Positions 41,471-50,500 of a DNA stretch of 64,000 bases are shown in pieces. Below the pieces are notes generated by a model that did no database searches, was not told where the DNA came from, and saw nothing but the letters and a program-made list of their open reading frames with translations. A program made the position numbers and the translations under genes. The stretch's first letter is position 1. The number at the start of each line of letters is the position of its first letter. The DNA is taken from NCBI GenBank assembly GCA_013215565.1, contig JABSQV010000004.1:204917-268916 (forward strand). Direction: 5' to 3'. The stretch is from Myxococcales bacterium. GTDB taxonomy: Bacteria > Myxococcota_A > UBA9160 > SZUA-336.

Positions 41471-42601
41471 CTGCTCGAGGTCGAGGCGCTCGACGCCGCT
41501 TCTTCGGCGCGCGCGGGGCGCCTGCTGACCCCGCGCGGAGCGGTCGAAACGCCGGTCTTCATGCCCGTCGGCACCCAGGCGGCCGTGCGCGCACTGACCC
41601 CGGAACAGCTGCGCGAGACCGGCGCCCGGGTCGTGCTCGCCAACACCTACCACCTTGCACTGCGACCCGGCGAAAGCCTGATCCAAAAGGCGGGAGGCCT
41701 GCACGCCTTCATGGCCTGGGACGGCCCGATCCTGACCGACTCGGGCGGCTTTCAGGTATTCAGCCTCCCCGGAGTGGAGATCGATCGCGACGGCGTCCGC
41801 TTTCGGAGCGAGGTCAACGGCTCCGAGATCCGGCTGACGCCCGAGCGCGTGATCGAAATCCAGGCGGCGCTCGGGGCCGACATCATCATGCCGCTCGACG
41901 AGTGCACGCCCTTCCCGGCGGACCGCGGGCTCGCCGAGCGCGGCGTCGAACATACGCTTCGCTGGCTCGAGCGCTCCGTGGAGGCCCACGCAAAGCTCGA
42001 GACCGCGGCCTGCCAGAGCCTGTTCGGGATCGTGCAGGGCTCGGTCTATCCGGAACTCAGGCAGCGGTGCGCCGACCGCGTCGCCGAATTCGACCTCCCG
42101 GGCTATGCGATCGGGGGCGTCTCGGTCGGGGAGGGGCTCGAGGAACTCCTGGCCAGCGTGGCGGCCACCATCCCGCGGCTCCCGGCGAACCGGCCACGCT
42201 ACGCGATGGGCGTCGGGCTCCCCGAGGATCTGCTCGCCGCGATCGCACTCGGGGTCGACATGTTCGACTGCGTAATCCCGACCCGCTACGCGCGCTCGGC
42301 GACCCTGTTCACACGCCGGGGCCGCATCCGAGTCACGAATCGCCGCTATCGGCGCGATTTCTACCCGATCGACCCCTCCTGCCACTGTTACGCCTGCCGC
42401 GACTTCACGCGCGCTTACCTCCACCACCTCTACAGCGCCAACGAGATCACCGGAACGATTCTGGGCGCGCTCCACAACCTGACCTTTTACGCAGAGCTGA
42501 TGAAGGGCGCGCGGGCCGCGATCCTGGAGGGACGCTTCAATCGTTTCCGTTCGGAGTTCGAGACCGACGTCGGGGCCGCCGGCCCCGCCCACGGCGGCTA
42601 G
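41471..42601 (+). CDS. tgt: queuine/preQ1 tRNA-guanine transglycosylase
   Basis: Swaps G34 of GUN-anticodon tRNAs for preQ1 in queuosine formation. Conserved: F-M-P-V-G-T-Q, N-T-Y-H-L, T-D-S-G-G-F-Q-V-F-S-L (active-site Asp), G-I-V-Q-G, G-G-V-S-V-G-E, F-D-C-V-I-P-T-R (nucleophile Asp) and the zinc site C-x-C-x-x-C ... H (C-H-C-Y-A-C). Homologues begin about 29 residues before F-M-P-V-G-T. That position is CTG 41471 here; the first ATG (41561) would delete the first strand. No ATG/GTG/TTG is in frame upstream, and ATA 41405 behind AGGAGGG is the other option. It follows purM and overlaps rlmE tail-to-tail. Confidence 0.9.
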   Translation: MLEVEALDAASSARAGRLLTPRGAVETPVFMPVGTQAAVRALTPEQLRETGARVVLANTYHLALRPGESLIQKAGGLHAFMAWDGPILTDSGGFQVFSLPGVEIDRDGVRFRSEVNGSEIRLTPERVIEIQAALGADIIMPLDECTPFPADRGLAERGVEHTLRWLERSVEAHAKLETAACQSLFGIVQGSVYPELRQRCADRVAEFDLPGYAIGGVSVGEGLEELLASVAATIPRLPANRPRYAMGVGLPEDLLAAIALGVDMFDCVIPTRYARSATLFTRRGRIRVTNRRYRRDFYPIDPSCHCYACRDFTRAYLHHLYSANEITGTILGALHNLTFYAELMKGARAAILEGRFNRFRSEFETDVGAAGPAHGG

Positions 42602-43196
42602 CCGGCTCGGCTCCGGAACGCGCGACCCAGTAGTGCTCCTTTGAGGTCGTGCGCTTCGCCTCTGGACGCACCTCGGACACCCGGGGGAAGCGACCGCGGA
42701 GCGCGGCGCGGAAGCTGTCGGCTTCGGGCCCCGGGAAGCCCTTGACGACCAGGGCCCCCCCGGGGCGGAGGGTTCGCTCCATCACCCGCCAGACGGCCTC
42801 GTAGAGTTCTTCTCCGGCCGCGCGATCGAGATCGCGGATTCCGGTGAGCTTCGGCGCAGCGTCCGAGAGCAACGCGTCGGCGGATTCTCCCAGCGCCCGC
42901 GCGATCGTGTCCGGTGCATCCGCGCGCGTGAAGTCGAGTTCCAACAACTCGATCGGACCCTCGAGCGGATCCAGCGAGACGGTATCGACCCCAAGCACGC
43001 GGCCCCGGTCGCCGACCCGGGCCGCCAGCACCTGTAGCCAGCCGCCCGGCGCACAGCCGAGATCGATCACACGGGTACCGCGCGCGACCTCCGGCACGCG
43101 TCGCAGAAGGTCGATCAGTTTGAACGCTGCGCGCGACCGGTAGCCCTGCGCCTTCGCGCGCTCGTACCAGGCGTCGCGGTGTTCGTACCTGGACGT
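42537..43196 (-). CDS. rlmE: 23S rRNA 2'-O-methyltransferase RlmE (FtsJ); start codon not found
   Basis: Methylates U2552 in 23S rRNA. D-L-G-C-A-P-G-G-W is the SAM site; catalytic residues are Lys in R-S-R-A-A-F-K-L, D in L-L-S-D-A-A-P, K in V-V-K-G-F and E in S-K-E-H-Y. The first ATG/GTG/TTG in frame is the GTG at 43097, which would remove the R-S-R-A-A-F-K-L segment and its catalytic Lys. Upstream to the end of rplC and beyond (at least to 43290) no ATG, GTG or TTG is in frame. ACG at 43196, 6 bp past the rplC stop, is used here only as a placeholder. Its 3' end lies 65 bp inside tgt on the other strand. Confidence 0.85.
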   Translation of the reverse strand, partial: TSRYEHRDAWYERAKAQGYRSRAAFKLIDLLRRVPEVARGTRVIDLGCAPGGWLQVLAARVGDRGRVLGVDTVSLDPLEGPIELLELDFTRADAPDTIARALGESADALLSDAAPKLTGIRDLDRAAGEELYEAVWRVMERTLRPGGALVVKGFPGPEADSFRAALRGRFPRVSEVRPEAKRTTSKEHYWVARSGAEPASRRGRGRRPRRRSRTPNGND

Positions 43197-43201
43197 GGGA
43201 G

Positions 43202-43843
43202 CTAGCCGCTCGGGTCGGGCCGGACGCGTACCAGCCCGTTTCGGTGCCCGGGGACCGCCCCGCGGATGAACAGCAGATTGCGATCCGCATCCATCCGCGC
43301 GACCACGAGGCCCCGGATGGTCACCTGTCTGCTGCCATGCTGGCCCGCCATCTTCTTGCCCTTGAGCACACGCCCCGGGTAGGTGCCGGCCGAAATCGCG
43401 CCGCCGTGCCGGAAAGACTCGTGCGTACCGTGCGTCGCTTTACTCGTCTTGAAGCCCCAGCGCTTGATCACGCCCGTAAAGCCGCGGCCCTTGCTCCGGC
43501 CAGTCACCGAGACGTCCTGCCCCTCCTGGAAGGCGACATCGCAGCGGAGTTCCTGACCGGGCTCGAGCGCTCCGACCTCGTCTTCCGGCACGCGGACCTC
43601 GTACACGACCCGGCGGGGCGCCGTGTCCGCTGCAGCGAAATGACCCTTCATCGCCCCGGTGGTGTGGCGTTCCCGGCGCTCTTCGAAGCCGAGCTGCACC
43701 GCGCTGTAGCCATCGCGCCCGGGCGTCTTCTTCTGGATCACCGTACACGGGCCGGCGCGCACCACGGTGACCGGGATCCGCTCCCCGACATCGGTGAAGA
43801 TCTGGGTCATCCCCAGTTTGCGACCCATGAATTCGAGACTCAT
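43202..43843 (-). CDS. rplC: ribosomal protein L3, outside the S10 operon
   Basis: 213 residues, ATG behind GGGGAAGAG. The full L3 pattern is present: L-G-M-T-Q-I-F, V-T-G-R-S-K-G-R-G-F-T-G-V-I-K-R, H-G-T-H-E-S-F-R-H-G-G, P-G-R-V-L-K-G-K-K-M-A-G-Q-H-G and R-G-A-V-P-G. The loop carrying Gln150 in E. coli (the PrmB methylation site) reads A-I-S-A-G-T-Y-P-G, so no Gln there. Normally rplC sits between rpsJ and rplD; here it is alone, followed by rlmE. TACAAT at 43972-43967 is a possible -10 for it, without a good -35. Confidence 0.92.
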   Translation of the reverse strand: MSLEFMGRKLGMTQIFTDVGERIPVTVVRAGPCTVIQKKTPGRDGYSAVQLGFEERRERHTTGAMKGHFAAADTAPRRVVYEVRVPEDEVGALEPGQELRCDVAFQEGQDVSVTGRSKGRGFTGVIKRWGFKTSKATHGTHESFRHGGAISAGTYPGRVLKGKKMAGQHGSRQVTIRGLVVARMDADRNLLFIRGAVPGHRNGLVRVRPDPSG

Positions 43844-44057
43844 TCTCTTCCCCGCCGCGGGATGGCTCAGCGCGCAGCCGAAAGGCCCCTGCCACGGCCC
43901 GCGGAGAACTTCCGAGTTCCCCGTCCTGCAAGCGACCGGCCCGGTGCCGGAGCCAGGGGGCGCCGAATTGTAGCGGGGCGGCCAGGGGAACGCGATGCTG
44001 GGGTGTCAGAAGCCGCGGCCGCGGGGTGGCCGGGCAGCGACTAAACAGGAAGAGCGA

Positions 44058-45638
44058 TTGATCCTGGTCCTCGCGCTGGATGCGCTCGATCCCGACCTCG
44101 TCGACCGGTTCCGGGCCGAGGGGAAGCTCCCCGTCCTCTCGAGGCTCGCAGAACGCGGACGGCTCGAGCGGCTCCGGTCGACCTTCCCGCCGGTTTCGCT
44201 GCCGGCATGGTCGACCTTCCTGACCGGCGTCGGACCCGGAATCCACGGGCTGTTCGACTTCACACGGCTCGAGAACGGCCGGGTCTGCTTCCAGACCGCG
44301 GCCGACCGGGCCACGCCCACGCTGCTCGAGCTGCTCGACCGCGCAGGCCTGCGCTGCGCCAGCATCGGGGTCCCGTCGACCTACCCGGCGGCGTGCCTCG
44401 CCCACGGGGCGGTGCTGTCGGGGTTCGACTCTCCGCTGGCCGGCCGCCCCGACGCGCGCGCCATGCAGCCCCTGAAACTCTGGCGGGAGCTCGGCCGGGC
44501 CGGAGTCGACCTCAGAACCTCGGAGCTCCCGGAAGGACGCAAGGGGCGCGGCTGGCACCGGCGTGCACGGCGCGAAATCCTGGCCTCGATCGAACGCCGG
44601 GTTGCCCAGACAATGGGACTGCTCGCCCGGCGCGACTTCGACCTGATGCTGGTCCACTTCCAGGCGGCCGACACCGCCGGCCACCATTTCACGCGTTATT
44701 TTGACACAAGCTCGCTGCGTCATGACTCGCGTCACCCAGATCGGGCGCGCGTCATTCCCGAGGTGTACGGCGCGCTCGACCGGGCGGTCGGGCAACTCTG
44801 GAGCGCGTGCGGAGACGACGCGACCGTGGTGGTCGTGTCCGACCACGGCATGGGTCCCGCCTCGGACTGCGTCGTGTACCTGAATCGCTGGCTGGAACAG
44901 CAGGGCCTGCTGGTGACACACCCGGCCCCGTTGCGCAGGGGCATCCAGCTGTTGCGGAGCGCGTCACTGCGCTGGTTGCCGCGAGAACTCCAGGCCCGGC
45001 TTTTTCGGCAACTGCGTCATTCCCTGGTGCCGTGGCTCGAGAGCCGGGTGCGGCTGCGTCATGTCGACCTGGAGGCCTCCGCCGCCTTCTCGGAAGAGTC
45101 GAGCACCTTCCCGGGCGTATGGGTCCAGGATCCGGCACGCGAGGACGAGATCTTCGAGCGGCTGCGGGGCTTCGATGCGGTCGCGCGCGTCTACCGCCGC
45201 CGCGACCTCTACCGCGGTCCCGAGCGGGAGCGCGCGCCCCAGCTGCTGCTCGAGCTGCGGCATCCTCTGGTGCGCACCCCGCCCGGCTATCGCGGCCCCG
45301 CGGTTCGGCGCCTCGACCCGGCCGAGTTCGACGGCGAACGGGGAACGGGACTGAACGGCGTGCACCGGCCCGAGGGCGTGTTGCTGATCGGCGGGAAACG
45401 GAGCGCGGTCGAGCGCGCCCGGACGCCCTGGATCGGCGACCTGGCTCCGAGCCTGCTGGCCGCGCTGGGCGTCCCCATTCCGACCTGGATGGAGGGAACA
45501 CCGCTCGAGGAACTGGCGCCGCGCCCGGCCTACACGGACACGCCCGCCGACGCGCCGGCCCTCCCGCAGAGCCGACTCTCGCACCGCGACCGGGCCCGAA
45601 TCGACCGCCGGCTACGCGCGCTCGGGTACCTCGAGTGA
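44058..45638 (+). CDS. alkaline-phosphatase-superfamily phosphodiesterase
   Basis: 526 residues from the TTG at 44058, chosen because AGGAAGAG precedes it and the conserved core (L-A-L-D-A-L-D-P-D) begins at once; the ATG at 43995 adds 21 unlikely residues. Features: L-P-A-W-S-T-F-L-T-G near residue 50 (nucleophile Ser/Thr region), V-H-F-Q-A-A-D-T-A-G-H-H, and V-V-V-S-D-H-G-M-G (metal-binding Asp/His). Related to nucleotide pyrophosphatase/phosphodiesterases. It overlaps the GT2 gene by GTGA. Substrate unknown; its neighbours suggest envelope glycan work. Confidence 0.83.
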   Translation: MILVLALDALDPDLVDRFRAEGKLPVLSRLAERGRLERLRSTFPPVSLPAWSTFLTGVGPGIHGLFDFTRLENGRVCFQTAADRATPTLLELLDRAGLRCASIGVPSTYPAACLAHGAVLSGFDSPLAGRPDARAMQPLKLWRELGRAGVDLRTSELPEGRKGRGWHRRARREILASIERRVAQTMGLLARRDFDLMLVHFQAADTAGHHFTRYFDTSSLRHDSRHPDRARVIPEVYGALDRAVGQLWSACGDDATVVVVSDHGMGPASDCVVYLNRWLEQQGLLVTHPAPLRRGIQLLRSASLRWLPRELQARLFRQLRHSLVPWLESRVRLRHVDLEASAAFSEESSTFPGVWVQDPAREDEIFERLRGFDAVARVYRRRDLYRGPERERAPQLLLELRHPLVRTPPGYRGPAVRRLDPAEFDGERGTGLNGVHRPEGVLLIGGKRSAVERARTPWIGDLAPSLLAALGVPIPTWMEGTPLEELAPRPAYTDTPADAPALPQSRLSHRDRARIDRRLRALGYLE

Positions 45639-46696
45639 GCGAGATCGGTTCCATTTCGGTGGTGTTCCCTGCCTGGGACGAGGCGGAGAATCTGCCTCAG
45701 CTGCTCGGACGGGCGCTCGAGGTCCTGCCGCGCTTCGCGAAGGAGTTCGAGATCATCGTCGTCGACGACGGGAGCCTGGACGAAACGCCCCGGATCGCGG
45801 CCCGCTACCCGGGCGTCCGGCTGCTGCGTCATTCTCGGAACCGCGGCTACGGGGCTGCGCTGCGCACCGGGCTGCGCGCGGCCCGCTTCGACTGGGTCTT
45901 CTTCTCCGACGCTGACCTCCAGTTCGACCTGGGGGACCTCGAGGACCTGATCCGTGCGTCGCACGAGACCGACATCGTCGCCGGCTACCGCACCCCGCGC
46001 CGCGACCCCTGGGGACGGCTCGCGCTCGCTTGGATCTGGGGGCGACTGGTGCGCGCGCTTTACCGGATCCGGATTCGCGACATCGACTGCGCCTTCAAGC
46101 TGTTCCGGCGGAGCGTACTCGAGGCGATCCCGATCGAGTCCGTCGGCGCATGCATCAACACCGAACTCCTGGTCCGGGCACGCGCCGCGGGCTTTCGGAT
46201 CTGCCAGGTGCCAGTGCAGCACTTCCCACGGCGCGCGGGCCAGGCCTCGGGTGCGCGGCCCCGCGTGATGCTGCGCGCGGTCCGCGAGCTCGTGACACTG
46301 CGGTCGCGGCTCCGCTAGATGCGGGTGCTCCAGGTGGCCGGCTGTCCGTTTCCAGCCGGACGCGGCTCGCAGCTCCTGATCGAGCGCATTGCGCAGGGCC
46401 TGATTGCTCGCGGCCACCAGGTCGAGACCCTGGCACCGCTACAGCGGGAGCGAGGTCGCCCCGAACGCGTGCCGATCCTGCGCGCAGGCTGGATGGGCGG
46501 GCCCGTCTCGATCCCGGCCGGGGCTCGCGAACTCGACTCGGTGCCCCGACCCGGGCGACTCCTGCGGGACGCCGCGCTCGCGGCCAGCTGCGTGCGTCAT
46601 AGGCCCGACGTGATCATCGGTCACAACGTCGAGGGGGGCTGGATCGCGGGTCTCGCCGGCCGCGTGCGCAGGATTCCGTCCGTCTACGTGCGTCAT
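44716..46696 (+). repeat. cluster of octamer TGCGTCAT, six copies on one strand
   Basis: Exact copies start at 44716, 45013, 45055, 45825, 46593 and 46689, all on the plus strand, inside three consecutive genes. Each encodes Arg-His with CGT-CAT codons. I found only two others in the window: 49043-49050 on the minus strand and 61996-62003, the latter being the atpB start read backwards. Confidence 0.6.
45635..46318 (+). CDS. GT2-family glycosyltransferase, dolichol/polyprenyl-phosphate mannosyltransferase-like
   Basis: 227 residues from a GTG overlapping the previous stop (GTGA). GT-A fold: V-V-F-P-A-W-D-E-A-E-N-L, I-V-V-D-D-G-S (41-47), and F-F-S-D-A-D-L-Q-F (DAD at 92-94) with R-D-I-D-C-A-F-K-L-F-R later. 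This is the DPM1/GtrB-like group that transfers a sugar from a nucleotide donor to a polyprenyl phosphate. No membrane helices. It ends directly before the next glycosyltransferase. Confidence 0.88.
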   Translation: MSEIGSISVVFPAWDEAENLPQLLGRALEVLPRFAKEFEIIVVDDGSLDETPRIAARYPGVRLLRHSRNRGYGAALRTGLRAARFDWVFFSDADLQFDLGDLEDLIRASHETDIVAGYRTPRRDPWGRLALAWIWGRLVRALYRIRIRDIDCAFKLFRRSVLEAIPIESVGACINTELLVRARAAGFRICQVPVQHFPRRAGQASGARPRVMLRAVRELVTLRSRLR

Positions 46697-47350
46697 AGCG
46701 GCTTCGCGGAAGAACTCTCGCTCTACGGAAACTTCCCGCGAGCCGCCCACCGGGCCGGGTACCTGCTGGAGCGCGGCGCACGCAGGCTCGCCGGGCTCAC
46801 GGTTTCGCTCTCACCGCTCGCCGGGGCCGAAGCGATCCCGGCACCCGGCGACCCGGCCGAAGCCGCGATCGCGCCCGCGGACGGGTGCACGCTCTATTAC
46901 GAGGGCAACGCCGACCGCTATCAGAACCCGGAGTGGCTGGCGTGCGCGCTCGCGGCTGCGCGCCGTGCGGAGCCGGGCGTGCGGCTGCTGCGCGCGCATG
47001 GTCCCGGCGAGCGTCCGGCCGCGGCCGACCTCGCCCTCGTGCCACGCTCGCTCCCAGGGGGATTCCCGATGAAGCTGCTGGCGTATCAGTTCGCGGGAAT
47101 CCCCGCGGTCTGCGTCGCGTCGGGAGCCCCGGGCATGCTGGACGGGCTGGATGCCTTCGTGGTCCCGGGGCAGGGCTCGCCCGGGGCCTTTGCGGCGCAC
47201 GTGGTCCGGGCCCTGAAGAGGCCGACCGAGCGCCGGGCACTCGGCTTGCGCGCCCGCGCACGTGCGTGCGTCCGCAACGCGCCGGATACGGTCGCGCGTC
47301 TCTGGGAGCAGACGCTTGAGCGCGCCATCGGACGAACGCACGCCGCTTGA
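46319..47350 (+). CDS. GT4-like glycosyltransferase
   Basis: 343 residues, ATG on the base after the previous stop. N-terminal G-C-P-F-P-A-G-R-G-S-Q-L-L-I-E-R-I-A-Q-G-L fits the acceptor-domain start of GT-B enzymes (F-x-P-x-x-G-G), and P-D-V-I-I-G-H-N-V-E-G follows. The second domain has Y-Y-E-G-N, P-G-G-F-P-M-K-L-L-A-Y-Q-F-A-G-I-P, the E-x7-E-like donor region in modified form. It probably acts after the polyprenyl-phosphate enzyme in an unknown glycan pathway. Confidence 0.7.
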   Translation: MRVLQVAGCPFPAGRGSQLLIERIAQGLIARGHQVETLAPLQRERGRPERVPILRAGWMGGPVSIPAGARELDSVPRPGRLLRDAALAASCVRHRPDVIIGHNVEGGWIAGLAGRVRRIPSVYVRHSGFAEELSLYGNFPRAAHRAGYLLERGARRLAGLTVSLSPLAGAEAIPAPGDPAEAAIAPADGCTLYYEGNADRYQNPEWLACALAAARRAEPGVRLLRAHGPGERPAAADLALVPRSLPGGFPMKLLAYQFAGIPAVCVASGAPGMLDGLDAFVVPGQGSPGAFAAHVVRALKRPTERRALGLRARARACVRNAPDTVARLWEQTLERAIGRTHAA

Positions 47351-47506
47351 AGCTGCGTGGCAGGCATCCGGGCCGGCTCGTATCATTCCACCTCCCGACG
47401 CTGGCCCGAGCCCGGCTCTCCCCGTGAGGCCGGGCCGGCCCGGCGGCCCAGCGAACCTGTTGCCTGGGGGACGTCCCCGCTGCGCGAGACCGATCTGACC
47501 GATGCC

Positions 47507-50500
47507 ATGCTCGAGAGAGCGGGACCGCTCCGGCTCCTGCGCGTCCAGGGGAGTGCCGGCGCCTTCCTGAGCTTCCGGCTGCGGCAGGCGTGGGGAGGTC
47601 CGATCCTGGTGCTGACCCCTTCCGCAAAAGCGGCGGAGCACTTCGCGAACGATCTCCGGAGCTTTCAGGGCGCTGAGGCCGACATCGCGGTCTTCCCGGC
47701 CTACGACGTCGCCCCATTCGATCGCTTCTCGCCACATCCCGAGCTGGAAGCGCGTCGCATGAGCCTGCTCTACCGGCTGCTCGCGGCGGAGGAAACCACC
47801 GCGCTCACGCTCGTGGCCCCCTGGCCGGCAATCCTGCGGCGCGTGCTGCCGCGCGCCGAACTGCGCGGCCGCGTGACCCACCTGGAGCGGGGTACGACGC
47901 GTGACCGGGACGCGCTGGTCCAGGTCCTCGTGCAGGCCGGTTACCAGCGCACCAGCCTGGTCGAGGAGCCCGGCGAAGTCGCGGCGCGCGGCGGGATCCT
48001 CGACCTGTTCCCGCCCCATCTCGCGCGCCCGGTGCGGCTCGACTTCGAGTTCGACGAGATCGGATCGATCCGGAGCTTCGACCCGGTCACGCAGCGTTCC
48101 GAGCAGGAACACCGCTCGGTCGTCGCGATCCCGCCGCGCTCCTTCCGGCTTCCGGCCGATCCGGCGAAGCTGGCGCAGCGGATCCGGGCGCTCGGGCGCT
48201 CGCAGAAAACACCCGAGTCGAACATCTACCAGCTGACCGAGGCGCTGTCGCGGCGCCAGATCCTGCCGGGTACGGAAAATCTGGAGGCGCTGCTGCACGA
48301 CCGGATGGAGACCTTTCTCGACTACCTGCCCGCCCATGCCCCGCTGTTGGTCAATGATCCGGAGCGCGGCCGCGCCGCGGTGCTGCGCTACACCGAGGAG
48401 ATCTTCGACGGGCACGCGCTGGCCCGCCAGCAGGATCGGCTGGTGTGCGATCCGCTCGCCCTCTACCTGACCGACACGAGCGCGGCCGAGGCGGTCTCAG
48501 CCCGCGCCCCCGTCTACTTCGACGCGCTCGGCGCCGAGCCTGCGAAGCACGAGCGCGCGGTGCCGCTCGACGCCACCGACCACCGCAGCCTCCGGGCTGA
48601 GATCCAGCAACTCCGCGGCTCCGGGCAGGCGCTGCGGCCCCTGGCCGAACGAATTCAGCGCTGGCGCGATGCAGGGCTCCGGATCCGGCTGGCGTGTTCG
48701 ACGCTGTCCTCCGCGGAGCGGCTCCGCGACATTCTGAACGACTACGGGCTCGAGTTCGGGATCTGCGGCGGGAGGCCCGGGCAGGGCTGGGCGCCGAGCC
48801 TCTCCGAGGATCCGGGCCCCGGGGCGGCCGAAGTGGAGATCGTCGTGGCCTCCGTGCGGGAGGGCTTCGAGCTTCCGCTCGAAGGGCTGGTCATCGTCAC
48901 CGAGCAGGACCTCTTCGGGGAACGCAGCTACCGGCGGCCCGTACGCGCGACGCGGCGCGGACAGGCGCTCGACCAACTCGCCCAGATCGAGCAGGGCGAC
49001 TACCTGGTCCACGTAGAGCACGGGGTCGGAAGCTACGGCGGGATGACGCAACTCGACGTCACGGGGATCCGCGAAGAATTCTTGCTGATCCGTTTCGCCG
49101 GGTCCGACAGGCTGTACTTGCCGATCTCGCGCCTGGGACAGATCCAGCTCTACAGTGGCGCCGACAGCGCAAAGCCCTCGCTGGACCGGCTGGGGGGCCG
49201 GACCTGGAAGCGGACCCGCAGCCGCGTCCAGCGCGCGGTCCGCGACATGGCCCGCGAGTTGATCGCGGTGCAGGCCGCGCGCGAGGCGACGCGCGGGCAC
49301 GCGTATCCGGCGCCCGACACCAGCTACGAGGAATTCGAGGCGCGCTTCCCCTACGACGACACCCCCGACCAGCGCGCGGCCACCGAGGACGTGCTCCGCG
49401 ACCTCCAGCGCGAACGCCCGATGGATCGCCTGGTCTGTGGCGACGTCGGCTTCGGGAAGACCGAGGTCGCCTGCCGCGCCGCCTATCTGGTGGCCGCCCA
49501 CGGCCGGCAGGTCGCGTTCCTGGTCCCGACCACGGTCCTGTGCCAGCAACACACCGAGTCGCTTCGCGTGCGCTTCGAGGGAACCGGGCTCAACCTGGCT
49601 TCGCTCTCGCGGCTCTCGACACCCAGCGAACTCCGTCGGGTCCGCGAGGGGCTCGCGTCGGGGCGACTCGACATCGTGATCGGGACCCATCGCCTGCTCT
49701 CGCAGGACGTCCAGTTCCGACAGCTGGGACTGCTGATCATCGACGAAGAGCACCGCTTTGGCGTGGCGCACAAGGAGCGCTTCAAACAGATCAAGCAGCT
49801 CGTCGAGGTATTGACCCTGACCGCCACGCCTATCCCGCGCACGTTGCAGATGGCACTCTCGGGAATGCGCGACCTGTCCCTGATCACGACCCCGCCCCCG
49901 GACCGGGTTTCGATCCGAACCCAGATCTGCAACTTCTCGGACGACGTGATCCGGGAAGTGATCCTGCGCGAACTGCGTCGCGGCGGACAGACCTTCTTCG
50001 TACACAACCGGGTTGCGACGATTTCGGAATTCGGCGAGCACCTGCGCGCACTCGTTCCGGAAGCCGGGGTCCGGATCGCACACGGGCAGATGTCGGGCAT
50101 GCGACTCGAAGAAATCATGCTCGCCTTCGTGGCGGGCGAATTCGACGTGCTGCTCTGCACCTCGATCATCGAGTCGGGCCTCGACATCCCGAACGCGAAC
50201 ACGATCCTGATCCACCGCGCCGAGCGCTTCGGGCTGGCTCAGCTCTACCAGCTCCGCGGCCGGGTCGGGCGCAGCGACCGGCGCGCCTACGCCTACCTGT
50301 TCCTGCCACCGGAGGGGAGGCTCAGTCCGGAGGGCCGGCAGCGGATCGAGGCAATCCAGGACCTGTCCGAACTCGGAGCCGGTTACCGTCTGGCCACCCA
50401 CGATCTCGAGATCCGGGGCGCCGGGAACCTGCTCGGCGGCGAGCAGTCCGGCTACGTCGCGGCCGTCGGCTACGACCTCTTTCTAGAGATGCTCGAGCAG

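Noticed and set aside
47467-47478. Perfect palindrome GGGGACGTCCCC before mfd
   Set aside because: A single 12-bp palindrome without loop or partner in GC-rich DNA; could be chance.
48497-50401. Long minus-strand frame opposite mfd
   Set aside because: Shadow of the conserved Mfd reading frame.
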